DNA of 64,000 nt from JAUIAI01 sp041396585 (GTDB lineage: Bacteria; Pseudomonadota; Gammaproteobacteria; Burkholderiales; Burkholderiaceae_E), in assembly GCA_041396585.1 (NCBI GenBank), contig JAWKYG010000002.1, positions 62,001 through 126,000 of the forward strand, given 5' to 3'. Positions 27,442 through 37,684 of this stretch are shown here, in pieces. Every line of letters begins with the position of its first letter. Position 1 is the stretch's first letter. The notes under the pieces were generated by a model. It saw only the letters and a program-made list of their open reading frames with translations, was not told the DNA's origin and did no database searches. A program made the translations under genes and the position numbers.

Positions 27442-30400
27442 GTGTCCACCGTGACTGTTTCCCCACCGCGTGCCAACCGGCGCAGTCGTATTGCCCATGA
27501 ACTGCGCAAGGTGGTGCGCGGCGAACTGATGTTCGATGCGCCCTCGCGCGGTCGCTATGCCACCGATGCCTCGATCTATCAGATCGACCCGGTCGGCGTG
27601 CTGGTGCCGCGCGATGCCACCGATGTGATGGCCGCGCTGGCCGTGGCCCGCGAGCAGCAGGTGCCGGTGTTGCCGCGCGGCGCCGGCACCAGCCAGTGCG
27701 GCCAGACCGTGGGCGAGGCCCTGGTGATCGACCACACCCGCCATCTGAACGGCATCGGCGCCTTCGATCGCCAGGCCGGCACGATCGAGGTCGAGCCCGG
27801 GCTGGTGCTGGACAGACTCAATGCCTGGCTGCGCCCGCACGGCTTGTGGTTCCCGGTGGATGTGTCCACGAGCGCGCAGGCCACGATCGGTGGCATGGCC
27901 GGCAACAACTCGTGCGGCTCGCGCTCGATCGCCTACGGCAACATGGTGCACAACGTGCTGGGCATCGATGCGATGCTGGCCGATGGCACGCGCCAGCACT
28001 TCGGCCCCTTTGGCGCGGATTCCGATCTGCGCCTGGGCACCGGGCGAGTGGGCAAACTCATCGCGCGCATGTTCGAGATCGCCGCGCGCGAGCGCAGCGA
28101 GATCATTGCGCACTGGCCCACGGTGTTGCGCCGGGTGGGCGGCTACAACCTCGATGTCTTCGAGCCGCGCTCGGTGCGGCCCTACACCGCCGATGGCAGC
28201 GTCAATCTGGCCCATCTGCTGGTCGGCTCCGAGGGCACGCTGGCCATGTTCGAGAAACTGCGCCTGAAGCTCTCGCCGCTGCCCGAGCACCGGGTGCTGG
28301 GCGTGGTCAACTTCGCAAGCTTTCATCGCGCGATGAACAGCGCGCAGCACATCGTCACGCTGGGCCCGAGCGCGGTCGAGCTGGTCGATCGCACGATGAT
28401 CGAGCTCGCGCGCGAGAACCCGGCATTTCGCAAGGTGATCGAATCCGCGCTGGTGCGCCCGCACGACGCGGCCCCCGAGGCCCTGTTGCTGGTGGAGTTC
28501 GCCGGCCATGAACGCGCGCCCCTCGAGCACAAGCTGCGCGATCTGGAGGCGCTGCTCGCCGACCAGGGCCTGCCCGACTGTCTGGTCGCCATGCCCGAGC
28601 CCGCCCCGCAGAAGGCCCTGTGGGAGGTGCGCAAGGCGGGTCTGAACATCATGATGTCGCTGCGCGGCGATGGCAAACCGGTGAGCTTCATCGAAGACTG
28701 CGCGGTGCCGCTCGAGCATCTGGCCGAATACACCGATGCGCTCACCGAGGTCTTCGCCCGCCATGGCACGCGCGGCACCTGGTATGCACATGCGTCGGTG
28801 GGCACCCTGCATGTGCGGCCGATCCTCGATATGCGCCGCGCCGGCCCCGAGGGCGGGGCGGCACGCATGCGCGCGATCGCCGAGGAGGCCTCGGCGCTGG
28901 TGCGCCGCTTCAAGGGCGCCTACTCGGGCGAGCATGGCGATGGCCTGGTGCGCAGCGAGTGGGTGGCCTGGCAGTTCGGCGAGCGCCTCACCCGCGCCTT
29001 CGAGGAGATCAAGGCGCTGTTCGATCCCGACAATCTCCTCAACCCGGGCAAGATCGTGCGCCCCACGCGCATGGATGATGCGCGGCTGTTTCGCTATGCA
29101 CCCGGTTACTCGGCACAGCCGCTGCAACCGGCACTGGACTGGTCGGCCTGGAATGTGCAGAACGATCCGCGCACCGAGGCGCTGACCGCGCCGGGCACGG
29201 GCGGCGATCCGGCCGGTGGTCTGGCCAAGGCCGTGGAGATGTGCAACAACAACGGCCACTGCCGCAAGTTCGATGCCGATGTCATGTGTCCGAGTTTTCG
29301 GGTCACGCAGCGCGAACGCGATCTCACACGCGGGCGCGCGAACACCCTGCGCCTGGCCCTGAGCGGGCAGATCGAGGGCGGCCTGGCCGGCGAGGCGGTG
29401 GCCGAGGCGCTCGAGCTCTGTGTCGGTTGCAAGGGCTGCCGGCGCGAATGCCCGACCGGCATCGACATGGCGCGCATGAAGATCGAGGCCGCGCATGCGC
29501 GCGGCGACTGGCGTGCACCGGGGCTGCGCGAGAGGCTCATCGCGGGTCTGCCGTCGCAGACACGAAACCTGGCCCTGCTGCGCGCGCTGGTCGCGCTGCG
29601 TGCGAAAGTGCCGGGTGTCGCGTGGCTGGGCGAGAAGCTGGTCGGCATCGCACGCGATCGCACGCTGCCGCGCCTGGGGCCGCGCTTTTCTCGCCTGCGC
29701 AGGCGCGCACGCAGCCCGTGGCCAATGAGCCCGCTGCGTCCGGCAGTGCGGGGTCCGACGCCACGGTGCGCGAGGTCGTGCTCTGGGCCGATACTTTCAA
29801 TGATCTGAGCGAGGCCGACAGCCTGCGCGCGGCGCAGCGGGTGCTGCAGGCGCTGGGCTACACGGTCACGCTCGTGGCGGCCGAAGACGAACCCGAACGC
29901 CCGCTCTGCTGCGGGCGCACGCACCTGGCCATCGGTGATGTCGACGCCGCGCGGGCACAGGCTCGGCGCAGTCTGCGCGCGCTGGCACCGTGGATCGCGC
30001 GCGGCGTGCCCGTGGTGGGGCTCGAGCCCTCGTGCCTGCTGACCCTGCGCGATGAATGGCAGGTGATGGGCCTGGGCGAGCCCGCCACGCGCCTGGCGTC
30101 GCTGGCCATGCTGTTCGAGGAATTCCTCGAAGGCGAGATCGCCGCCGGTCGCCTGCAGCCGCGCTTTGCCACCCTGAGCGGGCGCGCGCTCGTGCACGGC
30201 CACTGCCACCAGAAGGCCTTCGATGCAGTTCGCCCGGCGTTGGCGCTGCTGCGCCGCATTCCGGGCCTGCAGGTGGAAGAGATCACAGGCAGTTGCTGCG
30301 GCATGGCCGGCCCGTTCGGCCTGCGCGCCGAGACCGCCGATATCTCACGCCAGATGGGCGAGCTGACCCTGCTGCCCGCGGTGCGCAAGGCGGCCGATGC

Positions 30401-30506
30401 ACGCATCATCGCCGACGGCACCAGTTGCCGGCATCAGATTCTCGACGGCGCCGGCCGCGAGGCCAGGCACTTGGTGCATGTGCTGGCCGAGGCGCTCGGT
30501 GTCTGA
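27442..30506 (+). pseudogene. FAD-linked/FeS D-2-hydroxyacid dehydrogenase (YdiJ-like), one frameshift
   Basis: A fusion of about 1020 residues in the order FAD-binding PCMH domain (PVLPRGAGTSQCGQTVGEAL), FAD oxidase C domain (YSGEHGDGLVRSEWVAW), ferredoxin-like 4Fe-4S module (MCNNNGHCRKF; CVGCKGCRRECPTGIDMARMK) and CCG domains (RPLCCGRTHL; GLEPSCLLTLRDEW; GHCHQKA; GSCCGMAGPFG). This layout is that of E. coli YdiJ, a D-2-hydroxyglutarate dehydrogenase. The frame breaks between the FeS and CCG domains, near 29690 in a CTTTTC run. One extra T rejoins FFSPAQARTQPVAN to the second frame. An indel error is likely. Confidence 0.85.
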
Positions 30507-30597
30507 TGACATCGCCGGCCCTGGCCCACGCGCGGCAGGCAATGCATTGCGCGGCCATCCATCCATCGTCAACCAACACTGCTGAGAGGAGCAAACC

Positions 30598-30999
30598 ATG
30601 TCCACGATCAAACCGCCCGCCAATCCCGAGTCCGATCCGCGCGTCAAGGCCGTCTATGACGACATCCGCGCCACGCGCGGCACCGACTATGTGAACAACC
30701 TGTGGCGCTACCTGGCCTATGACCCGGCGCTGCTCGAGCAGACCTGGTATGACATCAAGGAGATCATGGCCAAGCCCTCAGCGCTGCCGCCGATGGTCAA
30801 GGAGATGTTGTACATGGCGGTGTCGGTGGCCAACAGCTGCACCTACTGCGTGCACTCGCACACAGCCGCCGCGCGCGCACAGGGCATGACCGACGAGCAG
30901 TACAGCGAGTTCCTGAAGATCGTGACGCTGGCCGCGCGCACCAATCATCTGGCCAATGCGTTGCAACTGCCGGTGGATGAGGTGTTCGACAAGGGCTGA
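30598..30999 (+). CDS. carboxymuconolactone decarboxylase/AhpD-like family protein
   Basis: A 133-residue helical protein with the AhpD-type redox motif CTYCVHSH (Cys-x2-Cys-x3-His) in MAVSVANSCTYCVHSHTAAA. Members are alkylhydroperoxidases or decarboxylases, and the CxxC form points to the peroxidase-like group. GAGAGGAG just upstream gives a clear start at 30598. It lies 91 bp after the FAD/FeS dehydrogenase gene, possibly in the same transcript. Confidence 0.88.
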   Translation: MSTIKPPANPESDPRVKAVYDDIRATRGTDYVNNLWRYLAYDPALLEQTWYDIKEIMAKPSALPPMVKEMLYMAVSVANSCTYCVHSHTAAARAQGMTDEQYSEFLKIVTLAARTNHLANALQLPVDEVFDKG

Positions 31000-31071
31000 G
31001 CGGCCTTCGCTTCGCTTGCCCGGTCCGACAGGCCCGGCGAGTCCGGCAGGCCAATCAAACCCCGGCGAGCC

Positions 31072-31179
31072 CGTCAAGCCCGTCAAGCCCGTCAACCCCG
31101 TCAACCCCGTCAACCCCGTCAACCCCGTCAACCCCGTCAACCCCGTCAACCCCGTCAACCCCGTCAAGCCCGTCAAGCC
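31072..31179. repeat. twelve tandem 9-bp repeats between converging genes
   Basis: CGTCAA occurs every 9 bp from 31072 to 31171. Two CGTCAAGCC units are followed by eight CGTCAACCC units and two more CGTCAAGCC units, a symmetric arrangement. The array ends 4 bp from the esterase stop codon. On the minus strand each unit contains TTGAC. Confidence 0.95.
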
Positions 31180-31183
31180 CGGC

Positions 31184-32107
31184 CTAGCCCAGCGTCTGCG
31201 CAAGAAAATCCGCGATCGTCGATTCCACCGTGCCCTGCTCGGCTGCGCCGGGCAGGCTGCTGGCCTCCAGGGTCACTTCGGTGGCGCGGTCGTAGAAGTG
31301 CGGGCGCGCGGGCACGTGGTAGCGGCGCAGCCGGACGCCCGCGCGCTCGGCGCCGCTGATCAGCGCCTCGGTGCGCGCCGGCACGCCGGGCAGATCGAAC
31401 TCGCTCACGAAGGTGAGCAGCGGCGGCCCGCCGCGCCCCTTGCGCAGATAGTGCGCGGCATCGGGCTCATCCATGCCACCCGAAAGCACCACCACGGCGG
31501 CCGCGGGCACGCCCACCGCATAGGTGGCATAGGCGGCCGAGAAGCCGCCGGCCGAGAAACCGCCGATCGCGAGCCGGCTCGCATCCACCTGCCAGCGGGC
31601 CGCATTCGCATGCACGAAGCGAAACGCGGCCGCGACATCGGCGAACGCGGCCTCGTTGCCGTCGATCAGCTCGGCATCGGTGGCCGGTGGCAGGTCAAGC
31701 AGTTCGCGAACCACATCGATGCGCCCGCGCGCCACGTTCTGGCGATCCTGCTTGATCGGCTGCGCCTGCGGGGCGGGGCGCTCCTGCGTGAGCCGGTAGC
31801 CCACCGAGAAACACACCATCCCGCGGGCGGCGAAGTGCTCGCAGTATTCGGCCATCGAGGTATTGCGAAAACCGTCCTGCTCCACCTGATCCTGCTCCTT
31901 CGAGCCGCGGTGGTAAGCGCCGCCGTGGGCAAGCACCAGCCCGGCGCGCGGCATGTTCGGATCGGCGCCCACTGGCGTATAAACATCGAGCAGCAGGGCG
32001 CGGCTGCCGGCCCGATCCGTGCCGTAGCCGACAGGTGCCTCGGCATAGGCCACATCGCGGGTGATCTCGACCGCGAAGGTCCGGGGGGGCTTGCTGGCAT
32101 CGTTCAT
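31184..32107 (-). CDS. alpha/beta hydrolase (esterase/lipase HSL-like)
   Basis: About 307 residues from MNDASKPPRTFAVEITRDVA. It has the oxyanion motif LAHGGAYHRGS, the nucleophile elbow IGGFSAGGFSAAYA (GxSxG), a likely acid in TFVSEFDLPG and a C-terminal His in PARPHFYDRA. These are features of hormone-sensitive-lipase-type carboxylesterases. The natural substrate is unknown. It follows the MFS gene on the minus strand by 89 bp and may be cotranscribed with it. ATG 32107 was chosen on alignment grounds. Confidence 0.85.
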   Translation of the reverse strand: MNDASKPPRTFAVEITRDVAYAEAPVGYGTDRAGSRALLLDVYTPVGADPNMPRAGLVLAHGGAYHRGSKEQDQVEQDGFRNTSMAEYCEHFAARGMVCFSVGYRLTQERPAPQAQPIKQDRQNVARGRIDVVRELLDLPPATDAELIDGNEAAFADVAAAFRFVHANAARWQVDASRLAIGGFSAGGFSAAYATYAVGVPAAAVVVLSGGMDEPDAAHYLRKGRGGPPLLTFVSEFDLPGVPARTEALISGAERAGVRLRRYHVPARPHFYDRATEVTLEASSLPGAAEQGTVESTIADFLAQTLG

Positions 32108-32196
32108 GGGTGATCCTCGGGAATGAAGGCCGGTGCGCGACACGACAGCGCAGTCACGCGATGGCACACGGGGTCGCTGTTCCCCACCAGGCAGGC

Positions 32197-33534
32197 TCAG
32201 GCGCGGCCGATACGCCCGGCCACGCTGCGCACCTTGCGCGGCGATGCCATCCAGATACAGAAGCTGGACAATACCGCAGCAGCCAGCCCGAGCATGAATG
32301 CGATGTCATAGCTGCCGGTGCCATCGTAGATCAGCCCGGCGATCCAGGGGCCGGCCGAGGCGCCCACCGCGGTGCTCACGCTGAGCCAGCCGAAGATCGC
32401 GCCGTAGTGCGCGCCCTGGAAGATCTCCGCCGGAATCGATCCGTAGTTCGGCGTCATCGCATAGCCCAGCACGCCCTGCGAGATCACCATCAGCGCGAGC
32501 AGCGCCATGCTCGGATGCGATTTCATGGCGATCAGCGTCGCATAGCAGATCACGAAGCCCAGGCAGCCGATGGTCCAGCCCCACTCGCGGCCGATGCGAT
32601 CGGACAGGTGCCCGAGGCCGATCTGGCCGATCACACCGAACAAGGGCACCACCCCCAGCGCCAGCGCGGCACGCTCGCGCGAGATGCCGATATCGATCAG
32701 GAACTGGGTCTGATGCACCATCACCAGATACCAGGTGAACATGCCCGAGACGAAGCCGCCGATCAGCCACCAGAAGCGCGCGGTGCGTACCGCGCGCGCC
32801 AGTGTCCAGTCGGTGGCCGCCCAGGCGCGGTCGACCACATTGGCCGGCACCGCCGCGGCCTGGCCGGCCGCGAGTGGCGGCGGCGCGGCATCGCCATCGG
32901 GGCGCAGGCCCAGCTCGGACGGATCCTGACGCTGCAGCGCCAGATTCAGCGGTACCACCACCACCAGCACCAGCAGGGCCACGGCCCAGCAGGCGGTACG
33001 CCAGCCGCCGCCGTCGATCAGCGCCTGCATCCACGGGAACATCACCACCGCGCCCAGACCGACGCCCGAGAATGCGATGCCGATCGCAAAGCCGCGCTTG
33101 CGCTCGAACCAGCGCGGCACGAATGCGCCGTGCCCGGTGTAGGCCATGCCCAGGCTGCCGCCCACCACCAGCACGCCCAGCGTGGCATACAGCTGCCAGG
33201 GCTCGGAGATCACCGTGGTCAGCACGAGCCCGGCCGCCACCAGGATGGCCGACAGCGAGATCACGATGCGCGGGCCCCAGCGATCCATCATCGCGCCGAT
33301 CATCGGCGCATAGGCGGCCGATGCGAAAAAGCCGATCGAGAACGCCGCCGCGGTCACGCCCCGGCTCCAGCCGAACTCCTCGAGAATCGGCGGATAGAGC
33401 AGCGAGAACGCGGTGCGCGCATTGACCCCGATGGCCATCGTGATGAACGCGATCGCGATCACCACCCAGCCATAGAAGAACGGCAGCCGGGCAACCCAGG
33501 CCGGTGCCTGGCGGGAAGGGGACGCAGTGTTCAT
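32197..33534 (-). CDS. MFS transporter (oxalate/formate antiporter-like)
   Basis: A 445-residue protein with about 12 predicted membrane helices. It starts MNTASPSRQAPAWVARLPFF, with the loop 2-3 motif APMIGAMMDRWGPR and GHLSDRIGREWGW in the second half. The family layout resembles OFA or monocarboxylate carriers. It is divergent from the second hyuA gene across 201 bp. An organic-acid or cyclic-amide transport role for the Hyu enzyme is a reasonable inference. Confidence 0.85.
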   Translation of the reverse strand: MNTASPSRQAPAWVARLPFFYGWVVIAIAFITMAIGVNARTAFSLLYPPILEEFGWSRGVTAAAFSIGFFASAAYAPMIGAMMDRWGPRIVISLSAILVAAGLVLTTVISEPWQLYATLGVLVVGGSLGMAYTGHGAFVPRWFERKRGFAIGIAFSGVGLGAVVMFPWMQALIDGGGWRTACWAVALLVLVVVVPLNLALQRQDPSELGLRPDGDAAPPPLAAGQAAAVPANVVDRAWAATDWTLARAVRTARFWWLIGGFVSGMFTWYLVMVHQTQFLIDIGISRERAALALGVVPLFGVIGQIGLGHLSDRIGREWGWTIGCLGFVICYATLIAMKSHPSMALLALMVISQGVLGYAMTPNYGSIPAEIFQGAHYGAIFGWLSVSTAVGASAGPWIAGLIYDGTGSYDIAFMLGLAAAVLSSFCIWMASPRKVRSVAGRIGRA

Positions 33535-33735
33535 GGGCTGATGACCGGGGGCCGGCCGGCAGGGATGCCGGCCAGCTTGGGGGTGTCTCCAAGCGGCGAA
33601 TCGGAATTGTTCTTGCTCGCCGGCAGATCATGATCCCGTCGGCGATCCAGCGATCATAGTGTGAACCCGGCGCGAGTGCCTGCCGGTATCACCCATGCTA
33701 ATGTCCGGGCCGACATCACCAGGCGGGAGACATCC

Positions 33736-35835
33736 ATGGGTTGGCAGGTCGGCTCGGACATCGGCGGCACCTTCACCGATGTGGCCTACATCGACGCCCA
33801 GGGCCGGCTGGCCACGGCCAAGGTGCCCTCCACCCCCGAACACTTCGGTCGCGGTGTGGTCGACGGCGTGGCCCGGCTGGCGCAGGCCGAGTCGCTGTCG
33901 CTGACCGATCTCGAACACATGGCCCACGGCTGCACGGTGGCCACCAACGCGATTCTCGAGCGCAAGGGCGCGCGCACCGCGCTGCTGACCACGGCCGGTT
34001 TTCGTGATGTGCTGGAGCTGCGGCGCATCCGCGTGCCGCGCCTGTACGAGCCCCTGTATGTGAAGCCGCCGCCGCTGGTGCCGCGCGCGCTGCGCCTGGA
34101 GGCACGCGAGCGGCTCGATGCGCAGGGCGGCGTCGTCACCCCGCTGAACCTCGAGGATGTGCGCGAGGCCGCGCAGCGCAGGCGCACCGCCGGCGTGCAG
34201 GCCGTGGCCGTGTGCTTTTTGCATGCGTTTCGCAATCCCGCGCACGAGCGCGCGGCCGGCGAGCTGCTGCGCGCGATGCTGCCCGAGGCCTTCGTCTGCC
34301 TGTCGGTGGATGTGCTGCCGCAGGTGCGCGAATACGAGCGCACCAGCACCACCGTGATCAATGCCTATGTCGGCCCGCCGGTGCGCGACTATCTCGATGG
34401 CATGCGTGATGAATTCCGGGCGCGCGCCAGCACGCCGCGCATCTCGGTGATGCAATCCTCCGGCGGCACCTTGTCGGCCGATGCGGTGCGCGAGCGGCCC
34501 GCGCAGATCGTCGAATGCGGGCCGGCCGCCGGTGTGGTCGGCGCGGCGCTGCTGGCGCGGCGCATGGGCATCGATCAGGCGATCAGCTTCGACATGGGCG
34601 GCACCACGGCCAAAGCCTCGATCGTCGAGAACGGCGAGCTGGTCTATGCCGACAGCTACGAGGTGGGCGCCGGCATGAGCGCGGCGGGCACCATCGCCGG
34701 CGGCGGTGGCTATGCGCTGAGCCTGCCGGTGATCGACATCGCCGAGGTCGGCGCCGGCGGCGGCTCGATCGTGCGCATCGACCGCGCCGGCGCGATCCGC
34801 GTCGGCCCGGACAGCGCCGGCGCCGAACCCGGCCCGGCCGCCTACGGCCTGGGCGGGCACGAGCCCACGGTCACCGATGCCAACATCGTCTGCGGTTTTC
34901 TGAATCAGCACACGCTGGCCGGCGGTACCGTCGGCATCGATGCGGAACTCGCCCGGCGCGCGCTCGAAACCGCGGTCGGCGCGCCGCTCGGCCTGCCGGC
35001 GCATGAGGCCGCGCTGGGCGTGCATGCGGTGGCCAATGCCACGATGGTGCGCGCGATCAAGGCGGTCACCACTTATCGCGGCCGCGACCCGCGCGAGTTC
35101 ACCATGTTTGCGTTTGGCGGCAATGGCGGCGTGCATGGCGTCGGCATCGCCCGCAGCCTGGAGATCCGCCGCGTGGTGGTGCCACCGGCGGCCGGCGTGT
35201 TCAGCGCGGTGGGCCTGCTGCTGGCCGAGCGCTCGGTCACGCTCTGGCGCGCCTGCGCGGGCCGGCTCGATGATCATGATCCGGCCAGCGCACTCGATGC
35301 CGCCACGCTCGATGCCTGCCAGGCCGAGATGCGCGAAGAGGCCGCGCGCCTGCTGCAGGTGGATGCCGCCGGCCTCACGCTGCGCCGTGAACTGGCCATG
35401 CGCTATGTGGGCCAGGCCTTCGAGCTGAGTATCGACATCGGCAGCCATGCCCTGGATGCGCGCGGCCGCGCCGCCATCCGCGCCGCCTTCGATGCCGAGC
35501 ATGAGCGCCGCTTCGGCCATGCCTTCGATGCCGACAGCCCGGTGGAAGTGGTGGCCGCCGGGCTGCGCGCCACCGATCCCGGCGAGGGCAGGGCGGCCAC
35601 ACTGCGCATGGCGCATCGTGACATGCCGCCCGCCAGGCGTCGCGTCTGGTTCGGCGCGCCCTGGGGCTGGTGCGAGGTGGACATCATCGGCCGCCATGCG
35701 CTCGATGCCACGCCGCGCCAGGGCGGATTCATCATCGAAGAGCCCGAGGGCACCACGGTCGTGCCGCCCGATGCGCGCGCGCATCGCGATGCCTTCGACA
35801 ACATCGTCATCGAGCTGATCGCGGAGGCCGCATGA
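33736..35835 (+). CDS. HyuA-type hydantoinase/oxoprolinase ATPase subunit (second copy, intact)
   Basis: About 699 residues from MGWQVGSDIGGTFTDVAYID (phosphate-binding DIGGTFTD). It has MAHGCTVATNAILERKGART, TTVINAYVGPPVRDYL, VECGPAAGVVGAALL, DMGGTTAKASIVENG, the glycine-rich IAEVGAGGGSIVRID, and DSAGAEPGPAAYGLGGHEPT, which is the segment lost from the first copy. The start at 33736 follows a weak GGGAGA. The gene overlaps the next (hyuB) by ATGA. The substrate is unknown. Confidence 0.92.
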   Translation: MGWQVGSDIGGTFTDVAYIDAQGRLATAKVPSTPEHFGRGVVDGVARLAQAESLSLTDLEHMAHGCTVATNAILERKGARTALLTTAGFRDVLELRRIRVPRLYEPLYVKPPPLVPRALRLEARERLDAQGGVVTPLNLEDVREAAQRRRTAGVQAVAVCFLHAFRNPAHERAAGELLRAMLPEAFVCLSVDVLPQVREYERTSTTVINAYVGPPVRDYLDGMRDEFRARASTPRISVMQSSGGTLSADAVRERPAQIVECGPAAGVVGAALLARRMGIDQAISFDMGGTTAKASIVENGELVYADSYEVGAGMSAAGTIAGGGGYALSLPVIDIAEVGAGGGSIVRIDRAGAIRVGPDSAGAEPGPAAYGLGGHEPTVTDANIVCGFLNQHTLAGGTVGIDAELARRALETAVGAPLGLPAHEAALGVHAVANATMVRAIKAVTTYRGRDPREFTMFAFGGNGGVHGVGIARSLEIRRVVVPPAAGVFSAVGLLLAERSVTLWRACAGRLDDHDPASALDAATLDACQAEMREEAARLLQVDAAGLTLRRELAMRYVGQAFELSIDIGSHALDARGRAAIRAAFDAEHERRFGHAFDADSPVEVVAAGLRATDPGEGRAATLRMAHRDMPPARRRVWFGAPWGWCEVDIIGRHALDATPRQGGFIIEEPEGTTVVPPDARAHRDAFDNIVIELIAEAA

Positions 35836-37628
35836 GCATGAACCCACCCGGACAAGCGGGCCATCGGCACGGCAACATGCAAAGTCCCGTGCCCGGCGCG
35901 ATGCGCACCAATGCCTTCGATCTGGAAATCATCCGCAATGCGCTGGACACGATCGCCGAGGAGATCACGCTCACCATCATCCGCACCGCCTACTCGCAGA
36001 TCGTGCGCGACTCGCTGGATTTTTCCACCGCGGTCTGTGACACCTAGGGCCGCACGCTCGCACAGGGCGTGTGCACCCCCATGCACCTGGGCAGCTTCTA
36101 CGATGCCTGGCGCAACCTGGTGAACGAGCTCGACGGCGATCCGCATCCCGACGATGTCTTCATCATGAATGATCCGTATGCGGCGGCCGGCCAGCATCTG
36201 CCCGACATCTATGTGGTGCAGCCGGTGTACTGGCACAAGCAGCTGGCAGGCTGGATCATGACGCTCGCCCATCATTCCGATGTCGGCGGCATCGTGGCCG
36301 GCTCGAACGCCCTGGGCGCCTACGAGATCTGGCAGGAGGGCCTGCGCATTCCGGTGCTCAAGCTGGTCGATGCCGGCAAGCGCAATGACACGCTCTGGAA
36401 ACTGATCGCCCTCAATGTGCGCACACCGATGCTCGTGCACGGAGATCTGAATGCGCAGATGGCCGCCTGCCGGATCGGCGCGCGCGGGCTGATCCGCCTG
36501 TTCGAGCGCTACGGGCGCGAGATGCTCGAACAGGCCTTCGAGGATCTGCACGCCCATGCGCGCCGCCTGGCGCAGGCCGAGATCCGCGATCTGCCCGACG
36601 GCACCTATCGCTTCACCGATCACATCGACGGCATCGGCGATCATCCCGAGCCGGTGATCTTCCAGGTGGCGGTCACGATCGACGGCGAACGCGTGATCGT
36701 CGACTGGACCGGCTCCAGCGAACAGGTGCCCGGCGGCATCAACTCCACGTTTCCGTTCACCAAGGCCTGCGCCTATGCGGCGCTGCGCTCGGTGATGCAG
36801 GCCGACATTCCCAACTGCCACGGCTACACCGAGGTGATCGAGGTGCGTGCACCCGAGGGCACCGTGGTGCGCCCGGTGTCGCCGGGCCCGTGCGGTGCGC
36901 GCGGCATCACCGGCTACCGGATGATCGACTGCCTGTTCGGCGCGCTCGCCCAGGCCGCACCCGAGCGGGTCTGCGCCGATGGCGGCGGCGGCTCCACCTT
37001 GCCCACCATTGCCGGCCAGCGCGACGGCCGCCCCTGGGTGTTCTGCGAGACCATGATGGGCACCTGGGGCGCCAGCCGCGAGCATGACGGCATGGACGGC
37101 GGCCCGCACATCGGCGCCAACCAGAGCAATGTGCCGATCGAGATCATCGAGCAGACCTACCCGCTGCGTATCGAGCATTACGGATTCGTGCCCGACTCCG
37201 GCGGCCCGGGCCGCATGCGCGGCGGCCTGGCGCTGCGCCGCGACTACCGGCTGCTGGACAAGCGCGCCACCCTGAACATCCGCTCGGACAAGCGCGCGTT
37301 TCCGCCACACGGCCTGTTCGGCGGCGGCGAGGGCCAGCCCTCGGTCAGCCATCTGCTCGATGACCACGGCGAGAAACTACTGCCGGCCCTGCTGGCCGAC
37401 CCCGTGCCGATGCGCGAGGGTGCGCTCTACCGGCATGTGATGGCCTCGGGCGGCGGCTATGGCCCGGCGCGGGAGCGCGATCCGCAGGCGGTGCTCGAGG
37501 ATTATCTGGACGAGAAAATCAGCATCGAGGCCGCGCGGCGCGACTACGGCGTGGTGATCCGGCCCGGGCCCGAGGCGCGCATCGACCAGGCGGCCACCGC
37601 CGCCTTGCGCGCGGGCACCCCGGCCTGA
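35832..37628 (+). pseudogene. HyuB-type B subunit (second copy) with an in-frame TAG
   Basis: The frame from ATG 35832 reads a normal HyuB N-terminus (FDLEIIRNALDTIAEEITLT, IIRTAYSQIVRDSLDFSTAVCD) to a TAG at 36045-36047, in ACC TAG GGC CGC. It continues in the same frame with RTLAQGVCTPMHLGSF, FIMNDPYAAAGQHLPDI, LAHHSDVGGIV, VDWTGSSEQVPGGIN and a normal C-terminus. The family has Gln, Asp or a similar residue at the TAG position, so CAG to TAG is the simplest change. As read, the protein stops after 71 residues. It is coupled to hyuA by ATGA. Confidence 0.88.
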
Positions 37629-37684
37629 GCGTCGCTGCGCTGGCCCGCCGCTCGCCGCTATCCGGTTCCAGCGGCGCGCGCCCG

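Noticed and set aside
27340..29496. 718-codon open frame on the minus strand
   Set aside because: It lies wholly opposite the YdiJ-like gene, whose protein motifs are clear. In GC-rich DNA the antisense frame stays open because of codon bias; the translated antisense protein has no family motifs.
29680..29770. Programmed frameshift between the FeS and CCG halves of the YdiJ-like gene
   Set aside because: No slippery heptamer with a downstream structure is evident, and many other one-base breaks in the window make an error the simpler explanation.
31072..31179. Possible CRISPR array
   Set aside because: The units are 9 bp with no spacers, and no cas genes are near, so this is a simple tandem repeat.
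33628..37367. Two very long minus-strand frames opposite hyuA and hyuB
   Set aside because: Antisense shadows of real plus-strand genes; composition is His/Gly/Arg/Ala-rich without motifs.
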